NCBI RefSeq assembly: GCF_020005165.1
Contig: NZ_JAHCLT010000001.1
Span: forward strand, 1-64,000
DNA length: 64,000 nt
Reading direction: 5' to 3'
Source: Kangiella taiwanensis
Lineage (GTDB): Bacteria > Pseudomonadota > Gammaproteobacteria > Enterobacterales > Kangiellaceae
Shown here: positions 53,462 through 61,950 of the stretch, piece by piece
Layout of the letters: each line of letters opens with the position of its first letter
Numbering within the stretch: position 1 is the stretch's first letter
Made by a program: the position numbers and the translations under genes
Notes under the pieces: generated by a model
What the model was told of the DNA's origin: nothing
Seen by the model: only the letters and a program-made list of their open reading frames with translations
The model's database searches: none

Positions 53462-54055
53462 TCAGATGGCTTCCTGTAACTCCTCATCAAAGTTCACGAC
53501 TAAATGGACATCTAACCTTTCAGCCAGTAATTGCAACTCCCGTTCAACCTCATCAATGTCAAAAATATAATCTGTTGACACCTGCAGTCTAACTTTATAA
53601 GCCTGCCGACCTTTGTCACAGATATATTGCTTTCGCGTCATCTCATCAACGACCAGCTGATTTTGAGCCAAAGCACGTAACAGCGCGACATCGACGACTT
53701 TATCTCTCAGACCATATAATTCAATCTCGAAGCTTATCTTGTCACTCGTTAAGCTACTATTGGATGAATTAGCAGGAGAGAACTCGAAGTGTAGTCGATC
53801 TGAGTTTAAACTTTCTAGACAAGCTCTGAAGGGCCCGAAATAGGCTAAGTTAATTGAAATATAGAACAGGCCGTTAAAGGTTTTCTCAATTCGGTTGAAA
53901 CGAGAAGCCTGCAACCGTCCGTTAAAACGATTGATGATTTCAGAGAGGGTGACAATAATGAGTTCATTATCACTACCAGTTACAGAAACAATTACCTCCA
54001 TGTCCTCCTGCTCTGAATACCGCAAACTATCACCACGATCAGTTTCGTTGCGCAT
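53462..54055 (-). CDS. ACT-domain protein resembling the SerB regulatory half
   Basis: A 197-residue protein that looks like two ACT-type modules: residues about 18-75 (MEVIVSVTGSDNELIIVTLS) and about 145-197 (YKVRLQVSTDYIFDIDEVE). The pattern, ending in ...LAERLDVHLVVNFDEE, recalls the N-terminal tandem ACT region of gammaproteobacterial phosphoserine phosphatase SerB, but the phosphatase domain (DMDST motif) is absent. The ATG at 54055 has GGAG upstream; a longer frame to 54121 is less likely. It may bind a small ligand such as serine; that is inference. Confidence 0.6.
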   Translation of the reverse strand: MRNETDRGDSLRYSEQEDMEVIVSVTGSDNELIIVTLSEIINRFNGRLQASRFNRIEKTFNGLFYISINLAYFGPFRACLESLNSDRLHFEFSPANSSNSSLTSDKISFEIELYGLRDKVVDVALLRALAQNQLVVDEMTRKQYICDKGRQAYKVRLQVSTDYIFDIDEVERELQLLAERLDVHLVVNFDEELQEAI

Positions 54056-54214
54056 CCTGTTATCACTCCATTTATTCCACCAGCACACTAAAAAATTACT
54101 ACAAATTGGGTTGTGATGCAAATAACAAAGCTTTGTTAAATGTTACATAAGATGATTGCTATCAAGCACTCTAACTTCTAAGATATTGATAAATCAAAGC
54201 AATGGAGCCGCATT

Positions 54215-55015
54215 ATGAAAAAACTTGTACTCACATTAGCGACAGCTGCATTTCTTAGTGCCTGCGCAACCTCGCCGACAGGACGCAGTCAGGTCACACT
54301 TTTCCCAGAATCTCAAATGTCACAAATGGGTTCTGCAGCATTTACGTCAATGAAGCAAAGCCAGAAAGTTTCTAACGACCGCAACCAAAACCGTTACGTT
54401 AACTGCATCGTTGATGCACTCATACCAGAACTCAATGCCATTGCGCCGGACATGCGTACCACGCGTTGGGAGACTAAAGTGTTTGTTGATGATAGCGCTA
54501 ATGCTTTCGCCTTACCTGGCGGCAAAATAGGCGTTCACACAGGCATGTTCAAAGTCGCTGACAATGCCAGTCAATTAGCCTCAGTCCTTGGTCATGAAAT
54601 TGGTCACGTTTGGGCAAGGCATGGTAATGAACGCGTTTCTCATCAATATATTGGCACAGCAGGTTTACAGTTGGCGTCTGTGTTGGCGGGAGAGCCAACC
54701 GCTGAGAAGCAACAAATTCTTGGCTTACTGGGTGTAGGTACTCAGGTTGGTGTACTAAAGTTTAGTCGAACTCATGAGTCAGAAGCAGATGATATTGGTT
54801 TAAAACTCATGGCGCGTGCAGGCTTTGATCCTCGTCAAAGTGTCGAACTATGGAAAAACATGGCAAAACAAGGTGGGGGAAATGCTCCTGAGTTTTTATC
54901 CACTCACCCAGCCACTGATACCCGAATAAGAGACCTGCAAGCGCAAATGGATAGTGCATTGAAGCTTTATAAACAAGCCCAGTCGCAAGGTAAGCGTCCA
55001 AACTGCCGTCTTTAA
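54215..55015 (+). CDS. M48-family metalloprotease lipoprotein
   Basis: A periplasmic zinc protease of 266 aa in the LoiP/YggG-like group. The lipobox LSAC puts the lipidated cysteine at residue 17, with Ala-Thr next, which does not resemble an inner-membrane retention signal. The zinc site is HEIGH in VLGHEIGHVWARHG, with the third ligand Glu in HESEADDIG. FALPGGKIGVHTG is the usual upstream strand. GGAG lies 7 bp before the ATG. It probably processes misfolded envelope proteins. Confidence 0.93.
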   Translation: MKKLVLTLATAAFLSACATSPTGRSQVTLFPESQMSQMGSAAFTSMKQSQKVSNDRNQNRYVNCIVDALIPELNAIAPDMRTTRWETKVFVDDSANAFALPGGKIGVHTGMFKVADNASQLASVLGHEIGHVWARHGNERVSHQYIGTAGLQLASVLAGEPTAEKQQILGLLGVGTQVGVLKFSRTHESEADDIGLKLMARAGFDPRQSVELWKNMAKQGGGNAPEFLSTHPATDTRIRDLQAQMDSALKLYKQAQSQGKRPNCRL

Positions 55016-55039
55016 TTCTTTTTTAAGATACAAATGAAA

Positions 55040-55062
55040 AGTGGCCCTGAAAGAGGGCCACT
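55040..55062 (-). terminator. Terminator between the M48 and GST genes
   Basis: A 9-bp GC-rich stem AGTGGCCCT/AGGGCCACT with a GAAAG loop is followed on the minus strand by TTTTC. It best suits the leftward GST gene, and may also stop the rightward protease gene. Confidence 0.6.
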
Positions 55063-55091
55063 AGATCCATAACATTATATCCAAACGCTTA

Positions 55092-55754
55092 CTACTGATC
55101 TGCTAAGTAGCCGCCACGTTCATAAATATTTTCCATATATAAGTCTTCGAAATCTTTAACTACGGACTTCTGAACTTCAGGAAGCGACAATAAATTGTCT
55201 CTCCATTTTGAAATTTTCTTGTAGTCACTAACAGGATCAATACCAATATTATCCGCGACAATTTGTGAACGCATTAAGAATGGTGCAAAGGCACTATCCA
55301 CAAGACTAAATTCTTTACCTTCAAAGAAGCCATTGGAACCAATCTTGCGCTCGAGAGGCGCTAGCTTTTTGGTTAAGTCTTCTTCAATTTTAAGGTAAGT
55401 TTCCTCGCGACGAGCCTGAGTCAATTGATGTTGAGCATTAAATAAACTGCTACTGAATTCAATCCACGCTCGGTGTTCAGCCTTTTCTAGCGGATCTTTC
55501 GGTAACATTGGCTCACCATGAGTTTCATCAAGGTATTCATTAATCACCGCTGATTCAAAAAGCACATGGTCTTGCACACGAAGTAAAGGCACTTTGCCCA
55601 GCGGAGAAATTTCTAGAAACCAATCCGGTTTCTTTTGCAGATTGATATATTCGATAGTGAAATCGATCTTTTTATGCAATAGCGTAATAACCGCTCTCTG
55701 CACGAAAGGACATAGCTTAAAGCTTATTAAAATAGGTTGTTCTAAAGAAGTCAT
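55092..55754 (-). CDS. Glutathione S-transferase family protein
   Basis: A 220-residue soluble GST. The N-terminal domain reads SFKLCPFVQRAVITLLHKK, with Cys-Pro in the catalytic position as in omega-like/stringent-starvation-type GSTs. It continues with SPLGKVPLLRV (cis-Pro loop) and ESAVINEYLDE (glutathione site). The C-terminal helical domain (about 90-215) includes FSLVDSAFAPFL. A role in deglutathionylation or xenobiotic handling is likely. It is the third GST-fold gene in this window and is transcribed alone. Confidence 0.88.
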   Translation of the reverse strand: MTSLEQPILISFKLCPFVQRAVITLLHKKIDFTIEYINLQKKPDWFLEISPLGKVPLLRVQDHVLFESAVINEYLDETHGEPMLPKDPLEKAEHRAWIEFSSSLFNAQHQLTQARREETYLKIEEDLTKKLAPLERKIGSNGFFEGKEFSLVDSAFAPFLMRSQIVADNIGIDPVSDYKKISKWRDNLLSLPEVQKSVVKDFEDLYMENIYERGGYLADQ

Positions 55755-55840
55755 AATTACAACTTTAAGTTAGCATCTAAGGCTAATGTAAAACGGATTT
55801 ATCAGAAAAGCAACAAACCTTTGCCTGAATTCAGATACAA

Positions 55841-55866
55841 AAAAGGCTTTCCGAAGAAAGCCTTTT
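55841..55866 (-). terminator. Rho-independent terminator of slyD
   Basis: An 11-bp stem AAAAGGCTTTC/GAAAGCCTTTT closes a stable UUCG-type tetraloop on the minus strand and ends in a T run. It begins 8 bp after the slyD stop codon. Confidence 0.85.
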
Positions 55867-55873
55867 TAATGCT

Positions 55874-56356
55874 CTAGTGTTCGTGACCACCAGCGCCGTG
55901 AACATGACCGTGTGAGAGTTCTTCTTCACTTGCATCACGAACTTCTACCACTTTCACATCAAAGTTTAACGTTACACCCGCTAAAGGATGGTTACCATCG
56001 ACTGTGACTGTATCACCATCAACTTTTGTTACAGTGATCAACTGAGGCCCTTGTGGCGACTCAGCATTGAACTGCATACCAGGCTCTACTTTATCAACAC
56101 CTTGGAACGCTTGCATTGGTACTTCTTTGATCAATTGCTCATGACGCTCACCGTAAGCTTCTTCAGGAGTCACAGTAACCGACAACTCATCTTCAACGCC
56201 TTTACCAATCAGTGCGTTTTCAAGACCTGGAATAATGTTTTTATGACCATGCAAATAGGCCAATGGCTCATTACCCTCAGATGTATCGACTAATACACCC
56301 TCTTCAGTTTTTACAGTGTATTCAATCTTTACGACTTTGTTTTCTTCAATTTGCAT
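55874..56356 (-). CDS. slyD: FKBP-type peptidyl-prolyl isomerase SlyD
   Basis: A 160-residue cytoplasmic prolyl isomerase, chaperone and nickel-handling protein. The split FKBP domain (TSEGNEPLAYLHGHKNIIPG) holds an insert-in-flap domain (about 70-125). The C-terminus ends in a His-rich tail (HGHVHGAGGHEH), shorter than in E. coli and without the Cys cluster, so metal binding should rest on His. The ATG at 56356 has GTGAG 6 bp upstream; a TTG two codons earlier is unlikely. Confidence 0.95.
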   Translation of the reverse strand: MQIEENKVVKIEYTVKTEEGVLVDTSEGNEPLAYLHGHKNIIPGLENALIGKGVEDELSVTVTPEEAYGERHEQLIKEVPMQAFQGVDKVEPGMQFNAESPQGPQLITVTKVDGDTVTVDGNHPLAGVTLNFDVKVVEVRDASEEELSHGHVHGAGGHEH

Positions 56357-56680
56357 AATCAACTCACTTTACTTTCTATAAAATTTTATCCAGACATTGC
56401 AACATGCTGGATACGGAATACGATGCTCACCAAATACGTTGCTCTGGCAAATAAAAGAATATGAAGGGATTTATCGACAGGGAAACTCTTATACAGAGCA
56501 GCTCTTTCACAGAGCAATCAAATTGTGACTAATTCATTACTAGAAATAGACATGGGGGTCGTAACGATAATTACAACCCCAATCTGCAATACTCTTCGCT
56601 ATAACAGGATCGGACTTCGCCTTAGTAGGCGTTAGACCTTAAAGTTCAGCCCTGCCAGAAGTTATGCTGTCGTCCTAGAG

Positions 56681-56745
56681 CAAGGCTTTTGGGGTTAGAA
56701 GTGAGAGAATGTATATCAAAATACATGACCGAACTTATAAACCCA
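56681..56745. repeat. Structured hairpin repeat, copy 1
   Basis: It begins with CAAGGCTTTTG. Outer arms TGGGGTTAGAAGT (56690-56702) and ACTTATAAACCCA (56733-56745) pair with two mismatches. An inner perfect hairpin ATGTAT/ATACAT (56709-56726) has an ATCAAA loop, followed by GACCGA. Layout and loop match copy 2, while the stem sequences differ. Confidence 0.6.
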
Positions 56746-56787
56746 CATACACACAAAACTAAAAAACCTGATATTTTTGCTCAAGAA

Positions 56788-56852
56788 CAAGGCTTTTGTG
56801 ATAAAAAGCAAGGGCGTGTATACCAAATACACAACCGAGTTTTTTATCACAA
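56788..56852. repeat. Structured hairpin repeat, copy 2
   Basis: It begins with the same CAAGGCTTTTG 107 bp after copy 1. Outer arms TTGTGATAAAAA (56796-56807) and TTTTTATCACAA (56841-56852) pair perfectly. The inner hairpin GTGTAT/ATACAC (56816-56832) has an ACCAA-type loop, followed by AACCGA. Both inner and outer stems have changed on both sides relative to copy 1 and still pair. Confidence 0.6.
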
Positions 56853-56883
56853 GTAACGCAGTTATTGAGCAAAAAGGCCGCTT

Positions 56884-57882
56884 TTAGCTAACTTTCTGGC
56901 CAGCGGCTTGCTGATCCGCATGATACGACGATCTCACCATCGGCCCACTCGCCACATTAGTAAAACCTAAGTCTTCAGCAATCTTGCCTAACTCATCAAA
57001 CTCTTTCGGTGGCATAAAGCGCATTACTGGATGGTGATATTTACTCGGCTGCAGATACTGCCCTAGAGTTAACATATCGACGCCATGCGCACGAAGATCT
57101 TTCAGTACTTCAATAATCTCTTCGTTGGTTTCGCCTAAGCCAACCATCAAGCCTGATTTCGTTGGAATACCAGGGTAGCGCTCTTTAAACTTCTTCAGCA
57201 GGTCGAGCGACCACTGATAATCTGCACCTGGACGCGCCTGCTTATACAAGCGTGGCACTGTCTCAAGGTTATGATTGAAAACATCTGGCAAGCCTGATTC
57301 CATTTTATCCAGCGCTACTTCCATACGACCACGGAAATCCGGTACTAGAACTTCAATCTTTAAGCCCGGGTTTTGTTCACGCGCCACTCGTACACAGTCA
57401 CTGATGTGTTGAGAGCCACCGTCACGCAAATCATCGCGATCTACCGATGTAATCACCACATACTTCAGTCCCATAGACTTCACTGAGTCGGCTAAATTCT
57501 GTGGTTCTTCTGGATCCAGCGCCAACGGACGGCCATGGGCCACGTCACAAAAAGGGCAACGACGAGTACAGATGTCACCCATAATCATAAAGGTCGCAGT
57601 ACCGTGACCAAAACACTCAGGCAAGTTTGGACACGAAGCCTCCTCACATACGGTGTGGAGCTTGTTATCACGTAACATGTCTTTGATTTTAGTGATTTGG
57701 TTACCATTCGGTAAACGCACACGAATCCAGTCTGGCTTTCGCGGCATTTCTTCCGTCGGCATAATTTTTACTGGAATACGCGCCATTTTTTCTTCGGCAC
57801 GCATTTTGTGACCCGGTACGACTTTTCCTGTAACTTTCTTCTTACGAGGATTAGCCTGTGCAACAGACTCAGGTTTTGACAT
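56884..57882 (-). CDS. lipA: Lipoyl synthase
   Basis: A radical SAM enzyme that inserts two sulfurs into protein-bound octanoyl groups to make lipoate. From the ATG at 57882 it is 332 aa. The auxiliary Fe-S cluster motif is C-x4-C-x5-C ([12 protein letters not shown]) and the radical SAM motif is C-x3-C-x2-C (CTRRCPFC). The terminal RSSYHA supplies the conserved Ser. A GTG three codons earlier is possible. It lies 24 bp after lipB, its partner, in the lip-dac-rod cluster. Confidence 0.97.
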   Translation of the reverse strand: MSKPESVAQANPRKKKVTGKVVPGHKMRAEEKMARIPVKIMPTEEMPRKPDWIRVRLPNGNQITKIKDMLRDNKLHTVCEEASCPNLPECFGHGTATFMIMGDICTRRCPFCDVAHGRPLALDPEEPQNLADSVKSMGLKYVVITSVDRDDLRDGGSQHISDCVRVAREQNPGLKIEVLVPDFRGRMEVALDKMESGLPDVFNHNLETVPRLYKQARPGADYQWSLDLLKKFKERYPGIPTKSGLMVGLGETNEEIIEVLKDLRAHGVDMLTLGQYLQPSKYHHPVMRFMPPKEFDELGKIAEDLGFTNVASGPMVRSSYHADQQAAGQKVS

Positions 57883-57906
57883 AAAAAGCACTCAAACCTT
57901 ACCCGA

Positions 57907-58560
57907 TTACTCAGGTAGGCCCTTCATTTCTAGACGGCTAGTATAGCCTAATTTGCTGCATAATTGATCCACTAAATCTGGCTTTACACGCTCCAGAGTT
58001 TCGGGACCACCACGCTCGGCGATGTGCGTCATCGCCATCCCTTGATAACCACAAGGGTTGATCCGAGCGAATGGCTCAAGATCCATGTTAACATTCAAAG
58101 CCAAGCCATGAAACGACTTGCCTTTTCGAATACGCAAGCCCAATGAGCAGATTTTCGCTTCATCGGTATATACCCCCGGCGCGTCTGAGCGCGGGTAAGC
58201 CTCAATACCATAGATTGCCAATGTATCGACCACAGCATCTTCAATCGCTGACACTAAGTCTCTTGGGCCCATGCTTTTACGGCGAAGGTCAATCATAAAG
58301 TAGGCGACCAACTGACCTGGTCCGTGATAGGTCACTTGCCCACCACGATCAACCTGAACCACAGGAATATCGCCTGTAAATAGTAAATGTTCGGGTTTTC
58401 CAGCTTGCCCCTGAGTAAAGACAGGGTCATGCTCTACCAGCCAAATTTCATCGGTAGTAGTGTCGTCACGCTCGTCAGTAAAGCGCTGCATACGCTTCCA
58501 TACTGGCACATAGGTTTCATGCCCCAGCTCACGGAGAATAATGGTATTGTCGTTACTCAT
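57907..58560 (-). CDS. lipB: Octanoyltransferase
   Basis: Moves octanoate from acyl carrier protein to lipoyl domains of 2-oxoacid dehydrogenases and GcvH, the first lipoate step. It is 217 aa. The [14 protein letters not shown] loop, the Lys-containing [11 protein letters not shown] strand and the catalytic Cys in INPCGYQGM are intact. It sits between ybeD and lipA in the order found throughout gammaproteobacteria. Confidence 0.97.
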   Translation of the reverse strand: MSNDNTIILRELGHETYVPVWKRMQRFTDERDDTTTDEIWLVEHDPVFTQGQAGKPEHLLFTGDIPVVQVDRGGQVTYHGPGQLVAYFMIDLRRKSMGPRDLVSAIEDAVVDTLAIYGIEAYPRSDAPGVYTDEAKICSLGLRIRKGKSFHGLALNVNMDLEPFARINPCGYQGMAMTHIAERGGPETLERVKPDLVDQLCSKLGYTSRLEMKGLPE

Positions 58561-58600
58561 AGGTTTTTAAATCACCAGTGTTCGCACAAAACAGCAGACG

Positions 58601-58867
58601 TTATAGCGTCATTTTTACGCCATCAACCGTAAATACGTCTTTATACATGGCATCGACCTGCTCACGATTTTCTACCGTGACCATGAACGATAAGGAGACA
58701 TAATTACCGTCGCGGCTTAGTTTTGACGTAGGTGAATAATCATTGGGGGCATGGCGATTGACCACTTCGGCAACCTCCATATCAATCCCGTCGCGATTTG
58801 TGGCCATGACTTTGAAGCAAATTTCACAAGGAAACTCCCAAACTTTATCGCGATCATACTGTGTCAT
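58601..58867 (-). CDS. ybeD: YbeD/UPF0250 family protein
   Basis: An 88-residue DUF493 (UPF0250) protein with an ACT-like ferredoxin fold. It starts MTQYDRDKVWEFPCEICFKVM and ends YKDVFTVDGVKMTL, with LSFMVTVENREQVDAMY between. The function is unproven; its constant position between dacA/dat and lipB suggests a regulatory role in lipoate or envelope metabolism. Confidence 0.92.
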   Translation of the reverse strand: MTQYDRDKVWEFPCEICFKVMATNRDGIDMEVAEVVNRHAPNDYSPTSKLSRDGNYVSLSFMVTVENREQVDAMYKDVFTVDGVKMTL

Positions 58868-58882
58868 AATACTGCTCCACCA

Positions 58883-59767
58883 CTAAATTGTCTCACCACT
58901 TATCTCGCCTAAATACAGCTGCTCTTTCAGCTCTTGATAATATTGATACATTCGGCGCCACACTGGTCCTGCAACGCCCTCGCCTATTGTAACATCATTT
59001 ACTTTTATCACTGGGCGGATTTCCTTGGTCGAGCTGGTCAACCAAACTTCATCGGCTAGCTCTAACTCATGTTCAGGAATCGCTCGCTCTTCATAGCCAA
59101 TACCATGTCGCTTTGCTAGGGCTAAAATGAACTCGCGTGTGACGCCTGCCAGTAAATGCTCACTCAACGGCGGCGTAATGATAACACCATCACGCACAAT
59201 AAACAGGTTGCTTGAGGTAGCTTCACTCGCTTCGCCATTTCGCACTAATATGGTGTCGTCCGCGCCAGATTCAAGCGCCATCTGTTTTAACATACAGTTC
59301 GCAAGCAAAGTGATGGCTTTAATGTCACAGCGCTGCCAACGAATATCTTCCTTAGTAATGACGGAATAGCTTTTAATATCAGAGACTTGCCATTCTTTCT
59401 TTACAGGTGGTAGCGGCGATATCATGGCGAAGATAGTCGGTGTATCCAATGTTGGAATGTCATGGTGCCGGTCAATATAACTACCGCGCGTTACTTGAAG
59501 GTAAATTGACGCATTATCGAATTGATTATGTGCGATAAGCTCCTGGCAAATCGATAACCACTCCTCTTCAGACACCTCTATGGACATCAAAATTGCCGAC
59601 AGACTTTTATGTAAGCGTTTGATATGACTCGAAAAACGGAAAGGTTTTCCGGCATAGACAGGAATCACCTCATAGACCCCGTCTCCAAACAAAAAGCCCC
59701 GATCTAAGACCGGGACTGTTGCTTGTTCAAGATTTTGGAACTTACCGTTTAAGTAGGCTACCGTCAT
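58883..59767 (-). CDS. dat: D-amino acid aminotransferase
   Basis: A fold-type IV PLP aminotransferase (294 aa), probably making or using D-alanine and D-glutamate for peptidoglycan. The PLP lysine is in DIKAITLLANCML, with SEATSSNLFIV and the N-terminal FLFGDGVYEV typical of D-alanine transaminase. Branched-chain transaminase or aminodeoxychorismate lyase are relatives, but the location between dacA and ybeD matches dat in related genomes. Confidence 0.88.
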   Translation of the reverse strand: MTVAYLNGKFQNLEQATVPVLDRGFLFGDGVYEVIPVYAGKPFRFSSHIKRLHKSLSAILMSIEVSEEEWLSICQELIAHNQFDNASIYLQVTRGSYIDRHHDIPTLDTPTIFAMISPLPPVKKEWQVSDIKSYSVITKEDIRWQRCDIKAITLLANCMLKQMALESGADDTILVRNGEASEATSSNLFIVRDGVIITPPLSEHLLAGVTREFILALAKRHGIGYEERAIPEHELELADEVWLTSSTKEIRPVIKVNDVTIGEGVAGPVWRRMYQYYQELKEQLYLGEISGETI

Positions 59768-59835
59768 ACATCCATCTTATATCAATCAGTTATCACTTAT
59801 TGCGATCGAGTCTTCAAGACCCTAATCGTCACATT

Positions 59836-60999
59836 TTAGTCTTCAAACCATAGCGCCATCGAATCCCACATTCGACCAAAAAAGCCTGCTTCTTCGACGC
59901 TGCCTAAGGCCACCATCGGCATACGCTTGACGACTTTATCGCCCATTTGGAAGTAAACTTCACCAACGACTTGCCCTTTTTGGATTGGAGCCATTAGCTT
60001 TCCGTTCAGTTTATAATTGGCTTTCAGTTGATCTTTTTCACTTTTCAATACGGTTAACACTGCATCTTGCGCCAAACCCACGGCGACTTCCTCTTCCTCG
60101 CCTTTCCAAACCTCAGCCTGCTTTAACGGCTTACCCGCCGCAAACGCTTTGACGTTAGTATAGAATCGGAAACCATAGTTTAGGAGCTTGCGACTTTCAC
60201 TCGCGCGAGCACTCATGCTGTCCGTCCCCATGATCACGGAAATCAAACGCATGCCTTTTTTCTCAGCAGAAGACACTAAGCAGTAGCCTGCAGCTTCAGT
60301 ATGACCCGTTTTAATACCGTCAACGCCTAATGTGGTGTCACCCAGCAGTTCATTTCGATTTTGCTGCGTAATTCCGTTGTATTGGAACTCTCTCTCCGCA
60401 TACAAGCTGTAGTCTTCTGGGAAGTCGGTAATTAACGCACGTGCTAACTTAGCCAAGTCACGCGCTGTGGTCTGGTGCTGCTCATGCGGTAAGCCTGTGC
60501 TATTCATAAAGTGAGTGCTCGCCATCCCCAGACGCTTTGCATACTGGTTCATCAGGTCTGCGAAGGCTTCTTCACTACCGGCAATATGCTCAGCCATGGC
60601 GATACTCGCATCATTACCCGATTGAATTACGATCCCACGATGCAAGTCTTCAACCGTGACATACTTGTTAACTTCAACGAACATCAAAGAACTGCCTCTA
60701 AGCTTTGGATTCTGTGCCCAAGCATTCTCACTAATCAGCACTTTGTCTTCGTTGTTAATATTACCTTTATGCAATTGATCAGCGATGATGTAGCTGGTCA
60801 TCATTTTGGTCAAGCTAGCAGGTGGCAGCTGCTGATCCGCATTTTCTTCCTGAATAATCTGGCCTGTTTCATAATCCATTAATAACCACGAGCTAGCGTC
60901 CACGCTCGGCTTTGCCGGTTGAATTGCTTGCGCAACACCGGTAAGCGTCAACAAAACCAGGCCTATCATTACAATGTTTAAAAAATTACGCTTCATCAT
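59836..60999 (-). CDS. dacA: D-alanyl-D-alanine carboxypeptidase (PBP5 type)
   Basis: A class C penicillin-binding protein trimming the terminal D-Ala of peptidoglycan stem peptides. The 387-aa protein has a signal peptide (1-25). The catalytic motifs are Ser62-x-x-Lys65 (ASLTKMM), Ser127-Gly-Asn (SGNDASI) and Lys230-Thr-Gly (GIKTGHT). A beta-sandwich domain (about 270-360) and a C-terminal amphipathic helix with Trp/Phe attach it to the inner membrane. It is next to rlpA, mltB and rodA. Confidence 0.97.
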   Translation of the reverse strand: MMKRNFLNIVMIGLVLLTLTGVAQAIQPAKPSVDASSWLLMDYETGQIIQEENADQQLPPASLTKMMTSYIIADQLHKGNINNEDKVLISENAWAQNPKLRGSSLMFVEVNKYVTVEDLHRGIVIQSGNDASIAMAEHIAGSEEAFADLMNQYAKRLGMASTHFMNSTGLPHEQHQTTARDLAKLARALITDFPEDYSLYAEREFQYNGITQQNRNELLGDTTLGVDGIKTGHTEAAGYCLVSSAEKKGMRLISVIMGTDSMSARASESRKLLNYGFRFYTNVKAFAAGKPLKQAEVWKGEEEEVAVGLAQDAVLTVLKSEKDQLKANYKLNGKLMAPIQKGQVVGEVYFQMGDKVVKRMPMVALGSVEEAGFFGRMWDSMALWFED

Positions 61000-61039
61000 T
61001 TTAATACTATCTACTTAATCAATTATCAAATTCAAAGGT

Positions 61040-61933
61040 TTATTCGTCGGTTACGACACGCGGCGAACCAAAACTGTATTGCTTTAACTGCGACAGAATC
61101 GCTTCAGCCGCACGAGCATCTTCCAAGGGGCCAATGCGGACACGTTGTAAACGTTGCCCGTTGACATCAATTGGCGTCAAGCTAATCGGCTGGCGGAAAA
61201 ACTCTCGCAAACGAGCGGCTAATGTATCAGCGCGCATCTCGTCAGCAAAAGCACCAACTTGCACATACAACTTTGCATTGTCCTGTTGCTGCTCCATTGG
61301 CGGAATTTCAAGCTCGCCATCAGATGTTGCTTCTTTTTGCGGGCCGCCAGGAGATGCCAATACTTCAACTTCAACCTGAGCTGTTCCACGGTGGTCATAA
61401 CCCAATTTTTTTGCAGCGGCATAAGATAAGTCAATAATTCGATCACTGACAAAAGGCCCGCGATCATTGATTTTTACAATCACTGAATCGCCAGTATCGA
61501 TATTTGTCACGCGAGCATAGCTTGGCAATGGTAACGTTTTATGAGCCGCCGTGTACTGATACATATCATACACCTCACCTGATGACGTCCGTCGCCCATG
61601 AAACTTTTGTCCATACCAACTCGCAGTACCGACTTCTTTATGGCCGACACCGCTCGATAACACGTGATAAACGACGCCATCGACTTCATAGTAAGGCGGG
61701 TTACCAAACGGACTTTTTTTTTCTACCCGAGGCGTTGGTTCAGTTATCGGGCCATCTTGAAACGAACTTGCTGTGCCATCCGGCGCATAATCAGGGATTT
61801 TGCGATCCGCAGCGCTACCATATGCGGGCGCCTCGTCATCGGACGTACTGCCTCCAGTGGTCGTCGTACAGGCGCTTAACACGCCCAATAAGGTTAATGC
61901 GCTAATCAATTGTGTTATCTGTTTTAATACCAT
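61040..61933 (-). CDS. rlpA: Septal ring lytic transglycosylase RlpA
   Basis: An outer-membrane lipoprotein (297 aa) that cleaves glycan strands stripped of stem peptides at the division septum. Lipobox LSAC puts the lipidated Cys at residue 22. The double-psi beta-barrel (about 98-190) shows GTASWYGQKFHGRRT, TAAHKTLPLPS and VKINDRGPF, with the catalytic Asp and His. A linker leads to a SPOR domain (about 222-297, YVQVGAFADEMRADTLAARL) that targets denuded septal murein. Confidence 0.95.
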   Translation of the reverse strand: MVLKQITQLISALTLLGVLSACTTTTGGSTSDDEAPAYGSAADRKIPDYAPDGTASSFQDGPITEPTPRVEKKSPFGNPPYYEVDGVVYHVLSSGVGHKEVGTASWYGQKFHGRRTSSGEVYDMYQYTAAHKTLPLPSYARVTNIDTGDSVIVKINDRGPFVSDRIIDLSYAAAKKLGYDHRGTAQVEVEVLASPGGPQKEATSDGELEIPPMEQQQDNAKLYVQVGAFADEMRADTLAARLREFFRQPISLTPIDVNGQRLQRVRIGPLEDARAAEAILSQLKQYSFGSPRVVTDE

Positions 61934-61950
61934 TGTTCTACCTAAACAGC

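Larger units (their letters stand above)
56363..56883. other. 521-bp non-coding region rich in hairpins
   Basis: No coding frame with support was found between slyD and lipA. The region holds a hairpin with GGGGT/ACCCC arms (56555-56580), an imperfect hairpin around 56612-56640, and two copies of a longer structured repeat (56681-56745 and 56788-56852). Confidence 0.65.

Noticed and set aside
53443-53476. CAGGAAG/CTTCCTG inverted repeat between convergent genes
   Set aside because: A 7-bp stem with a long loop and no T run, partly inside coding sequence; likely chance.
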